Positions 7,456 through 16,400 of a stretch of DNA of 64,000 bases are shown here, piece by piece. How positions within the stretch are numbered: position 1 is the first letter of the stretch; every line of letters starts with the position of its first letter. The notes beneath the pieces were generated by a model that saw nothing but the letters and a program-made list of their open reading frames with translations, was not told where the DNA came from and searched no databases. The position numbers and the translations under genes are program-made. The DNA lies in the NCBI GenBank assembly GCA_025526995.1, contig JAHLKG010000016.1, positions 558,001 to 622,000 on the forward strand. The letters are read 5' to 3'. The DNA comes from Powellomyces hirtus. Its lineage: Eukaryota > Chytridiomycota > Chytridiomycetes > Spizellomycetales > Powellomycetaceae.

Positions 7456-10100
7456 AGCAACTCAAGCTCCCAATGACCAACGAAGTCTGCAAAGGTTGCG
7501 AGTTTGGTAAGCACAAGCGCTCACCATTCAACGGTACAATGACACGGTCCAAGACGCCACTCGATCGCCTACATTTCGACCTAAACGGTCCGCACATACC
7601 CGCGGTTGGCGATGAGAAATATGCCCTCGTTGTGATCGATGACTATTCACGCTTCACATGGATCTTCTTCTTGAAGACGAAGAGCGAATCTACTGCAAAA
7701 TTGATTGAATTCATCAATTTCATCGAAAAACAGACCAACGAAAGGGTCAGACGACTTCATTCCGATCGAGGGGGGGAGTTTGTCAATCACAATCTGAAAG
7801 AATTCATTTCGAAAAAGGGCATCCTGCACGAACTCACCGCTGCAGATTCCCCACAGTCCAACAGTGTAGCTGAAAGGTTCAACCTCACCCTGTTCGACAC
7901 CATTCGTTCATTGGAACACTCATACGGCATCCCGAAACAACTCTGGACCGAGTTAGCGGCTACATCAGTCTACTTACGGAATCGCCTACCCCACAAGTCC
8001 AATAACAACATTTCGCCGTACAAACGGCTCAACGGCGAAGAGCCCTCACTTTCTCACCTTCGTGTGATTTGGGCCGATGCCTTCGTGCATCTCGTCAAGA
8101 GAAAACAAGTCTCAAAGTTGGCACCGCGCGCCACATGTCTCAAACTCATCGGTTACGAATTTGACGGCGCTTACCGCTGTTGGGATGACAACCGTCAAGA
8201 AATAGTCATTTCTCGCGATGTAACGTTTGACAAAAACTCAGCACTCAAACTCGCAAAAGACTACATCCCGCCCAAAGAACTCTACGAAGTCGAAGAGATT
8301 CTCGACTCACGTGATGGCCCGGAAGGCCCCGAATTCCTCTGCAAATGGCTAGGATTCGAAGACGAAGATAATACATGGGAACCGCTCGAAAATGTCAATC
8401 ATTTGACAGTCTTCGCTGACTACATCAACGAGAAGACGGCGATCGCTCTCTCGGCTGCAAGTACCGAAGAACCCCAAACCTACAAACAAGCGCTCTCATC
8501 AGACGACGCGCCGAAGTGGACCGAGGCCATAAATGCCGAATTGAAGTCCCTTCATACCAATGAAACATGGGAAGTCATTAACCCCAAATCCTTACCGCAC
8601 AATCAACGGCCCATCCGCACTAAATGGGTATTCAAGATTAAGCGAGACCTGAATGGTCAACCCCAACGATACAAGGCCCGGCTTGTAGTGAAAGGCTTCG
8701 AACAACGCTACGGCATCGACTACAACGAAACCTACGCTCCGGTTGCCAAGATAGCTACCCAACGCGTCCGTCTCGCTCTTGCCGCCAGCCTAGGCTTGAA
8801 TTGCCATCAAATGGATGTAGTAACCGCATTCCTGAATGGGATTGTTACCGAGACCATCCTAATCTATGCCCCTGAAGGCTCTGGCTTTCCGCCCGGGACC
8901 ATCCTTCGACTCCGAAAGGCCCTCTACGGTCTGAAACAAGCCCCGCGCGAATGGTACTCCCTACTTCACAAAGAACTGACTTCTTTGGGATTCAAGCGCC
9001 TGGCAAATGACAATGCCGTCTACATCAGAACTCTACCTGAAAGTGACTCATCGCAGTACATCTCCGTCTACGTCGACAATCTCCTCATTTTCGCAAAGAC
9101 CGAATCGGAAATCTCGTCAATCAAGACATCCCTGCACAACGAGTTCAACATGACAGACCTAGGCGAAGTCAACCACTACCTAGGAATGAGAGTTCGACGC
9201 GATTACTCAAGGCACGTCATCTATCTCGATCAAGAGTCATATGTAAATGACATCCTCAAGCGCTTTGGTATGCAAGATTGCAAGCCCGTCAACACTCCGA
9301 TGGACCAGACCAAGCTCGAACCCTACGAAGTCGAAAATACAAAGACTTCACCTAACCCGCAAGAAGGAGAATATCGCGAAATCGTTGGTTCTCTCATGTA
9401 CCTGATGATATGCACGTGTCCTGACATCGCTGTCGCAGTCAGTATGCTTTCTCGCTTCGCAAGCAACCCTTCGCCTCAACATCTGCAAGCTGCCAAGCGC
9501 GTTCTTCGCTACCTACGGGGAACATCAGATTACAGCCTCTGCATCGGCGGAAATAACGTCACCCTTCACGGCTACAGCGATGCCGATTGGGGAAACAATA
9601 TCATTGATCGACGGTCAATCACTGGCTACCTTTTCTACATTGGAAATGCGGGCCCCGTTACTTGGGCTTCGAAGCGCCAACCCACCGTTGCTCTCTCATC
9701 TACCGAAGCTGAATACATGGCACTTTCCTTCGCCACTCAAGAGACAATCTGGCTTCGCTCACTTCTGCAAGAACTCCAAATCCCCGAATATCTCGATGAA
9801 AGTGCTCGGCCTACAACGATCTACGAAGACAATCAGTCATGCATCTCGTTGGCAATGAATCCCATGCATCACGCCCGTACCAAGCACATCGACATTCGAC
9901 ATCACTTCATTCGTGATCACATCGATAAGGAGATTCACCTGGAGTACTTACCCACCGCTGAAATGGTAGCCGACTCACTCACGAAGCCTTTACCAGCCCC
10001 GGCATTCAAATACCATCGCGAAAGCATGTGCATTAAGCACTACGACAACACCATCACGCCAATGACGAAAGCGTCTATGACGGAGCTCCCGAATGAGTAA
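6999..10100 (+). CDS. pol: C1 Pol: integrase, chromodomain, RT, RNase H
   Basis: The genuine part starts near 7120, where the ancestral frame joins Gag-protease; M at 6999 is only the first in-frame ATG. Domains by residue: GC-rich linker to ~135; GAG-pre-integrase HHRLGH ~140 with CKGC; integrase D194 (HFDLNGP), D256 (HSDRGGEF) and E292 (NSVAERFN), a DD35E spacing; chromodomain ~427-477 (YEVEEIL, CKWLGF, NTWEPLENV) directly after the ISRDVTF integrase tail; RT ~515-760; RNase H to ~1020. The RT box is YVDN (691-694). C2 has YVDD, so a catalytic aspartate was lost by a CpG to CpA change and this RT should be dead. Apart from that the frame is open. Confidence 0.88.
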   Translation: MDKRIQCTDTRVRYIDSSTPPIDRCYRHHGHAFYPAPSHDGGPAAPNRGWSAPLGNVGPILSSEGAGRPNLGLASPPLESESCGCWGGGPAAPKASDDAEDGAPSGAPSADGAAAAAAASAASSGACSGPSFPVNEGTLWHHRLGHPGTHIMKQLKLPMTNEVCKGCEFGKHKRSPFNGTMTRSKTPLDRLHFDLNGPHIPAVGDEKYALVVIDDYSRFTWIFFLKTKSESTAKLIEFINFIEKQTNERVRRLHSDRGGEFVNHNLKEFISKKGILHELTAADSPQSNSVAERFNLTLFDTIRSLEHSYGIPKQLWTELAATSVYLRNRLPHKSNNNISPYKRLNGEEPSLSHLRVIWADAFVHLVKRKQVSKLAPRATCLKLIGYEFDGAYRCWDDNRQEIVISRDVTFDKNSALKLAKDYIPPKELYEVEEILDSRDGPEGPEFLCKWLGFEDEDNTWEPLENVNHLTVFADYINEKTAIALSAASTEEPQTYKQALSSDDAPKWTEAINAELKSLHTNETWEVINPKSLPHNQRPIRTKWVFKIKRDLNGQPQRYKARLVVKGFEQRYGIDYNETYAPVAKIATQRVRLALAASLGLNCHQMDVVTAFLNGIVTETILIYAPEGSGFPPGTILRLRKALYGLKQAPREWYSLLHKELTSLGFKRLANDNAVYIRTLPESDSSQYISVYVDNLLIFAKTESEISSIKTSLHNEFNMTDLGEVNHYLGMRVRRDYSRHVIYLDQESYVNDILKRFGMQDCKPVNTPMDQTKLEPYEVENTKTSPNPQEGEYREIVGSLMYLMICTCPDIAVAVSMLSRFASNPSPQHLQAAKRVLRYLRGTSDYSLCIGGNNVTLHGYSDADWGNNIIDRRSITGYLFYIGNAGPVTWASKRQPTVALSSTEAEYMALSFATQETIWLRSLLQELQIPEYLDESARPTTIYEDNQSCISLAMNPMHHARTKHIDIRHHFIRDHIDKEIHLEYLPTAEMVADSLTKPLPAPAFKYHRESMCIKHYDNTITPMTKASMTELPNE
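7118..7325 (+). repeat. Cluster of GC-rich hairpins in C1 pol linker
   Basis: Several foldbacks lie between protease and GAG-pre-integrase. The largest is 61 bp (7178-7238) with arms ACTCTCCAGTG/CACTGGAGAGT and an inner GGGGCTGGCC/GGCCAGCCCC stem. A second is a 13-bp perfect stem, GGATGGTGCCCCC (7298-7310) with GGGGGCACCATCC (7313-7325), with a 2-base loop. In C2 the 61-bp block is exactly reverse-complemented. In C3 a different hairpin occupies the linker, and C4 has none. Confidence 0.9.
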
Positions 10101-10129
10101 AATCCCATCATCGTGGATCGATTGCTCGG

Positions 10130-10503
10130 ACAGGGGGTGTATTGGAATGTTGAGACTTGCGCACTCAACGTTTGGTCCTTACATTAGATCCTTACTTGGA
10201 TTCTCCGACTAGAACGCGTGACCACCATACCGGTAACGCTAAGAGCTGAATTGGATCACGTGTGATCATATGATTAGAGAAAAAGTAGATTAGAACGCTC
10301 AAAGCGAGACATTACCAATAAGACTTTAAGACATAAAATACATTCACATACATTACATCTCCGTGCATCTGACAACGCTACACCGTCAACTGCATCACAG
10401 AAGAGCTCTGTAAACCCTTTACGAAGTATACTGGAGACTGCCTTGAATTCGGCCAATCCTCTGCAATTCCGATAAAGTACTGGAAGTGCCGATATCTCCA
10501 ATA
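10130..10503 (+). repeat. C1 polypurine tract and 3' LTR
   Basis: The polypurine tract ACAGGGGGTG is at 10130-10139, followed by a 364-bp LTR (10140-10503). It ends TATCTCCAATA next to GCTAG. It differs from the 5' LTR at several places, including loss of one CACGTG. Confidence 0.88.
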
Positions 10504-10951
10504 GCTAGGTTGTTGTCAAGACTTGCAGAGGGTCTGAAGGTGCTTCCCAAGGTAGGGAAGGTCGCCTGTAGTGTTTGGCAGAGTGTACTAGACAAGTAGA
10601 GTGTGTTGGACTGTTATTATATTGGTTGGGGATGCCCAGAGGGCGTCCTTTTATAACAATTTGGATCATAGTACATGTGTAGTGACAATCTAACTGTGCC
10701 CTAGCTTGGCCAAGACGGCCCTGCCCTGGCCTAGTATTGTTCCCAATCACAGGGTGTCTTTTTGCCTTTTCTTGGCGCTTCTATCAGCGCTCCAGACGTG
10801 TTCTAGGCCTTCCCAGGCCCTCTCCAGCTCTTCTGGATCGTTCTAGACCATTCTGGACCATTCCAGACCATTCTAGACACAAGTGGATGTCCTCCCACAT
10901 GTCCTGTGTGCTCTAAGTCCTCCCAGAGGCGCCCACAGGTAGATTCCAACA
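10504..10951 (-). repeat. A1 5' LTR, outer 443 bp plus target duplication
   Basis: Continues the LTR broken by C1. The first five bases are the duplicated GCTAG. It holds the TATA box in reverse (10647-10655) and the decamer repeats (about 10827-10876). It ends CCAACA at 10951 against TCTCC of element G. Confidence 0.9.
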
Positions 10952-12446
10952 TCTCCGCCTTGCTGTCAGTCTGTTGGTGTTGTGCTGATGAGAGTTCCAG
11001 CGTGACTTCGAGTGCTTTCATGAGGTGCCACCAGAAAACTGATAATCATTTGGGGTCTCAACTGCTCACAATAGTGTGGGGCAGTCTTACATGGCAAAAT
11101 GCCTGTTACAGAAAGGAGTTTGGCCATCTCCTGGGCGGTGGCGCATGTGTTAGTAGGTAGAAGTATCATGCAGCATGAGAGGTAGTTGACAATGAGGAGT
11201 ACGGCATCTGCCGCCTTGTCCATTGTGTCATTGCTGCCTTTTGAGATGTTCTTTGTCACGTCAGACTCTACTCTAGGTTCCTCCCCCTTTGACCCTGACA
11301 TGGGGAAGAAGATACCCATGCTGACTTGGTGCCAACATGCGTCGGGGATGGGTAACCTGCGTAAGAATCCCATTGTTTGTGGCATTGGCATGTAGGACAG
11401 GTGCAGAGATATTTATACACGTCATGCTCCATGTGTGGCCAATAATATGAGTCCAGGAGTTTGGCGACCGTTCGTTGATTGGCAGAGTGGCCACCGTTTG
11501 TGAGGAAGACATGATATATGTGAAGGAGTGGCCCATGGAGGCTGTCATGGAGAGTCCACTGCCTGGAACCAGTGGGTGTTGTCTGACAGTCTCTCCTGTG
11601 GGCCGTCAATGGTGAGTCAGAGGTTTTGGCTGAAGGCACCTGATGCTTGTGCCCTGGTCCAGTCATCATTGGTCCGCATTTGCGTTGGTGCTGGTGTCCC
11701 TGGGTTCACAATGGCGGTGACACCTCGACCTTGGCCTGGCAGATTGAACACTTGGGTGCATAAGTCGGGTTGCAGCTGCAGAAGTCAGCAATTGAGTTCC
11801 ATGCAGAGGTGGGGTTGTTCCTGAAGGTAGATCAGGGATTTGTGGTTGATGGTAGTGCGGATGGGCAGGCCAATAAGATAGTGACGGTCGGCGCATATGG
11901 ATTGGACCACTTCTAGTAGTTCTCGCTCATGTATGGGGAGTCTGGGCAGGTTGCATCTTGCGGGAGTAGTAGGCCACCGGGCAAAGTTGCAGGAGGTTGG
12001 CCAAGCCCATTTTGGTGGTAGGCAGGGGGTGAGGGTAAGGAAAGACCCCTTCCATTGGCTGTGCCAGCCATTTGCCTTAAGCGTAGTCCCAGACATCTGT
12101 AAACAAGTAGGTGTCAAGTGCCATGTCAAAGTACGCTAGGGTGGGTGTCAAGGAGCATACTTCCTTTGAACAACTGAATGCCTTCTCTTCCTCATCACCC
12201 CAATGCCATGGGCAAGGGCTGGATTGCAAGTGTATTAGTGGAAGGCCAATCAAAGCATAATTGGGGATGTATTGTTAGACATCGTTGGCAAGGCCCATGA
12301 AGTTGAGAAGCTCCAGGGAGATGGTCAGGCAAGGTCATTCCCAGACCGCGGGCACCCTGGAGGGGGCAATACTCAGGCCATCCTTGCCAACTTGGTGACC
12401 GCAGAACTCAACTTTGTCAATGGCCCATTGACATTTGCTGGGTTTC
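10952..12446 (-). pseudogene. pol: Element G (Ty3/gypsy) RT end, RNase H and integrase core, unit 1
   Basis: Decayed minus-strand gypsy Pol, read right to left. The end of RT lies around 12440-12330 (SKCQWAIDKVEFCGHQVG). RNase H lies near 11990-11785 (ADRHYLIGLPIRTTINHKSL). The HHCC integrase zinc finger lies around 11450-11350 (LLDSYYWPHM, CTCPTCQCHK). The integrase core reaches QTDSKAE, where A1 interrupts it. Several frameshifts and stops break the frame. The sequence continues on the plus strand at 42448. TSD GTTTC of B1 is at 12442-12446. Confidence 0.8.
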
Positions 12447-12685
12447 TGTTGGTCTGAGAGTATCTGAGTAGATAGTTGAGGAAGCTTTAGGGTAGTTGAC
12501 TGAGCAGAACAACGAAGTATCTTAATCCCGCTCTACTGGAGAAAAAGAGAAAAGTCCCACCGATATATTAAGTATGGAAGGAAAACTACTTATATCGGAG
12601 TTGATCACGTGGGCTCACGTGATCGCGTGATACGCCCTGCAATGGCGCAGTTATGACTCGAGGACAGAGTCTGTACGTGCTAACA
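12447..12685 (-). repeat. B1 3' LTR
   Basis: 239 bp, plus strand TGTTGGTC to GCTAACA. It contains the CACGTG inverted pair GATCACGTGGGCTCACGTGATC, given here only by position as 12603-12624, which can fold back on itself. Confidence 0.9.
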
Positions 12686-12800
12686 CCCCCACTCAGACCT
12701 GTCAGTCTGGCAGTGAGAGAGTTGCTCTATCTACTTTTACTACACAGCCCCGCGCACACACCCCACATACCCCATTTATTACAAGTTAAGAAGACGAGGA

Positions 12801-13487
12801 ATGGCTAGGGTACGTCTATGAGATCCGCGCAAATGAGGCGTAAGCTCTAACTATGTGCCGGTGTAGTTGTCAGGTTCGGGCAAAGCGAAGCAGACGGCAA
12901 GAAAGACGGGACCGCCGGTAACCGCTCCTGCGACGACCACAGCTCCTGCTGTGCCGTCATCAGTGGTGCCCTCTGCGCCACAGGGAGGCGCACCCGCTGC
13001 GGGGTTGTCCCGAGCGGAGATTCGAACGATGTCGGCAGCGCACGCCCGACAGTTCCACCGCAAGGACCGTCAAGGGGTCCTGGAACGTCACATCGAGCAG
13101 GCAAAAGACCGGGTGAAAGACCGGGCGAGGTCTGGTACGCCTCTGGGTCGCGCACGGGCGACCGGGACGCTTGATGGACTGAGGTCCATACTAGAGGACC
13201 GGCGGAGCCGGAAGCTGGCGGTCGGGAAGGGCAAGGATGCGGCCCAGGCGAAGAAGAGGGCTGCGGACAAGAAGTCTGTAGCGGAGGTGAAAAGGATGTG
13301 GGACATCCTGGAGCGTGAAGCTCCATATAATGATGAGGAAGAGGAGGAGGAGGAGGCAGCCGAGGAGTTGGAGGGACCATCGGGTTCTTCAAGCCGACGC
13401 TCACCCTCAAGCGATGAGGATGATGGAGGAGGGGCAGGCCCATCCTCCTTGGGAGGCATTGCTTTGGGTTCCGCAATTGCGGTGTAG
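12801..13487 (+). CDS. Antisense intron-containing gene in B1, H3-tail-like N terminus
   Basis: Lies opposite to B1, between RNase H and the 3' LTR. Proposed exon 1 is 12801-12809 (ATG GCT AGG) and exon 2 is 12867-13487. The 57-nt intron (12810-12866) starts GTACGT, has CTAAC at 12847-12851 and ends TAG, which is textbook fungal spacing, and splicing joins ATG in frame to the long ORF. The product is about 209 residues: basic MARLSGSGKAKQTARKTG start, Pro/Ala-rich stretch, charged helical middle (RQGVLERHIEQAKDRVKD), an acidic Glu run and a Ser/Asp-rich tail. The KQTARK string equals histone H3 residues 4-9. I recognise no family. The copy in B2 differs by one residue (Ala to Val). It could be a captured host gene or an element accessory gene. 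Expression is unproven. Confidence 0.5.
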
Positions 13488-16400
13488 TAGCCAAGGTAAG
13501 CCAGTGTTGTGAGTGGTTCTCCTGACATTCAGCGAGTAACACTTGAGCTCGGTGTGCTTCCGTAGACGCGCCCTCATTGCGTATCCTTTCATCAAATATA
13601 TGAGTCCCATTCGTAATCCTCAGGACAGTGTCCTTATGTTTCACAGTGGGAAAAGGCTTCGTAAAGATGTCCGCCAGTTGATCGTCCGTATTGGTGTCGA
13701 TGATTTCGATAATTTGCTTCGCGAACGAATCGCGTATAGCGTGGTACCGAACGTCAATGTGTTTGGTGCGTTGGTTGATAGCCTTAGACTGAATCAAGGC
13801 CCCAGCGCTCTGATTATCGACATGGAGAGGGACCGGTCGAGATTTGTAAGCCGGTTGAGGTCCCAAGACTTCCGCCAAAAGTTGGCATAGCCATTTGGCT
13901 TCGTTGTGACCGGTACTTGCAGCGATATACTCCGCTTCGGTCGTACTTTGGGCGGTGCACTTCTGCTTGCTGCTTTTCCACAGAACAGGAAACCCATTGT
14001 AAAGGGCCAAAATACCTGTAGTGGACGTCCGGTCGGTGAGTTCTCCGGCATAGTCCGCATCCATGTATACGCGTAGGCCACGCAGATCATTTCTTCCGGA
14101 TGTAAATTTGAGGGCATAATCGCGGGTGCCCTTCAAGTAGCGGAAAATGCGCTTAACATTGTTCCAGTCGGAGTTGGTAGGTGCGGCGACGCGGCGCGCA
14201 ACGTAACCGACTGCAGTGGCGATATCCCATCGCCATGTGATGGAGGCCCAAGTGAGGACCCCCACTGCTTCCTGATACATTTTCAGATTCGTGAATGGGG
14301 TTGAATCCTCCGATTGTTGGTTACGCGCTGACACGGCGTACAGAGTGGAGACAGGATGGCAGTCGCTCATGCCGAATTGTGCAAGAGCGTCGTCGATGTA
14401 CTTGACATTTGAGATCTCGATGGTACAAACAGGACAATCGAAGTCATATTTGTAGACGAGACCAAGGTGACTGGTTACGCGACCTTGTTCCGTAAACTTG
14501 AACTTCGAATGTAGCTCCATTTTGCTGTTCGCCAGAATCTCCTGATCCTTCGCTGCAATCAGCAGGTCGTCAACGAAGACCATAATAAGGACCAAATTGT
14601 CGTTCGACGGAGGTGTACGGTCATCTGTCGCGTACTTGAAAAAGATACACGGGCATACAGAAACCGCTTCGTAGCCGAGCTTCAACAGTGCAGTCTTCAA
14701 GGTCTCATACCAAAGAAGAGGTGATTGCTTCAGGCCGTAGAGAGCTTTCAGTAGCTTCAGGACCCAATCGCCTTTGGGGTGATCCGGATCTTCGAATCCC
14801 TCAAACTGCTCGATATAGATATCCTTATCAATATCACTGTTAAGGAAGGCGGTAACAGCATCCATACTGTGGATGTCCAGCCCGTGCTGGACACAATACG
14901 CCAAGAAGAGGCGTAGCGCTGTGAATGGTAGCGTCGGTGAGTATGTATCACCAAAGTCGCGACCGGGTTGTTGAGAGAAGCCTTGAGCCACTGCTCTGGC
15001 TTTAAACTTGTTAAAGGTGCCATCGGGATTGACCTTTGTTCGAAAGACCCATGTTGTTCCGATCACGCGCTTGTTATGTGGACGCTTTGTGAGTTCCCAT
15101 GTACCGTTATCGACCAGGGATTGGTACTCAATGCGTGCAGCCTTGAGAAATTCCTCCTTCTGAGGGGTTTTCATCGCTTGCTTCCATGTCATGGCGTCTT
15201 CGTTGATTGTTGCTTGAGTCCGCGCGCGGGCGGCGTATGCAGCAATGGGGTCATTTCGACGTGTGCCGACATCGTACGCGGCTACTCGATTCTCCCAGTC
15301 ATCCAATGCTGTAGTATCGAGTAATGAAAGTCGGGACTCCCAAGTAGGTTCTTGGTATCCCTCCCACTTAACCAAGTACTCTTTTGTGTGCGCCTTACTG
15401 CGGCGCTCGTCAATAATCGCCTCCACGGCGTATTCGACGTCATCCTCCTGACTCTCCTCATCTAGGAGGTCAAGATGTGCTGGATCCTGCTGATATTTGG
15501 GTTCGAGTCCCAAGTCTTCTTTGAAGATCACGTCTCGTGACACTTCGACCTTGTCAGTGATAGGATCCCAAACCAGATACCCCTTGGTACCTGAGGGTTG
15601 AGCATAGCCTACCAAGTAAGCCTTCTTTGCTCGATTTCCCATTTTATCGCGTCCTTTGCTTGTTAGAACGGAATACGTCACGCAACCGATACGCCGAAGA
15701 TGGGCGACATCAGGACGCCGGCCAAACAGTATTTCATGCGGCGTCTTCTTGTTGATGCGGTTGTACGTAAGGGAATAGATGTATCCAGCCGCTATCAGTA
15801 GAGCAGGCCAGAATCTTCGGGGTAGTTTCGTATCCGCGAAGGTGGCGCGGACCCTGTCCAGCACTGTGCGATGCCATCGTTCGGCAATCCCGTTTTGCTG
15901 ACTCGAGTAGGCCGCGGACTTTTGATGAGTGATACCATTTTCCAATAGGTACTCTAGAACTTTGCCAAAGTATTCGGTGCCTCGATCCGTGCGTAGAATC
16001 TTGATGTGTCGGTCAGTCTGTTTCTCAATCCAAGCCTTGTAAATGAGAAACTTGTCGAGTATGACTGCTGAATCCTTTGAAGGAATAGGGAAAACAGTCA
16101 CGTATCTGGATGTGTGTTCAATGAACTCCAGTGAATAGCGTGATCCTTCGTAACCAGGGATGCGAAATGGTCCTTGTAGGTCTGAATGAATCAGCTCACA
16201 GATCTCCCTGGTTTCAACGTTACCAGGGGAGAATGGAAGACGAGCGGCTTTTCCTAACACGCAGGCTTCACAATCTTTGAAGTCGCTTAGATCCCCCACT
16301 ACGGACCAACCGTCCGTAACCGATGCCATCTTCTCCAGGACGTGTTTGCCAACGTGTCCAAGACGAGCATGAGCGAGTGTAGGAGAGACTTCGACAGTGC

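Larger units (their letters stand above)
4726..10503 (+). mobile_element. Element C1, chromodomain Ty1/copia retrotransposon
   Basis: A complete 5,778-bp element with LTRs 4726-5094 and 10140-10503, a half-tRNA PBS, gag-protease, pol and PPT. It is flanked by GCTAG (4721-4725, 10504-10508). The termini are TATTGGA...TCCAATA, so it lacks TG/CA ends. It is inserted at base 57 of an A LTR, the same position and target as C2. It is inactive: a 1-base deletion near 7120 breaks gag from pol, and the RT box reads YVDN. Confidence 0.93.
1..10951 (-). mobile_element. Element A1, Ty1/copia retrotransposon, 3' end outside window
   Basis: Minus-strand LTR retrotransposon. Order in its sense direction: 5' LTR (10951 to 4669, interrupted by element C1), primer-binding site, gag, protease, integrase, RT, RNase H, then out of the window. 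Two younger insertions break it: C1 in the 5' LTR (duplication GCTAG) and a solo A LTR in the polyprotein (duplication CAGGC). Beyond the 5' LTR at 10952-10956 lies TCTCC, which matches as GGAGA the bases after the A3 3' LTR at 42448. Position 1 corresponds to 28218 of A2. Confidence 0.9.

Noticed and set aside
12847..13500. Proline-rich C-terminal tail of B Pol (about 220 residues) as a functional domain
   Set aside because: It is the exact antisense of the spliced 12801-13487 gene, starts after the last RNase H motif and is low in complexity; an open reverse frame in GC-rich coding DNA is common.
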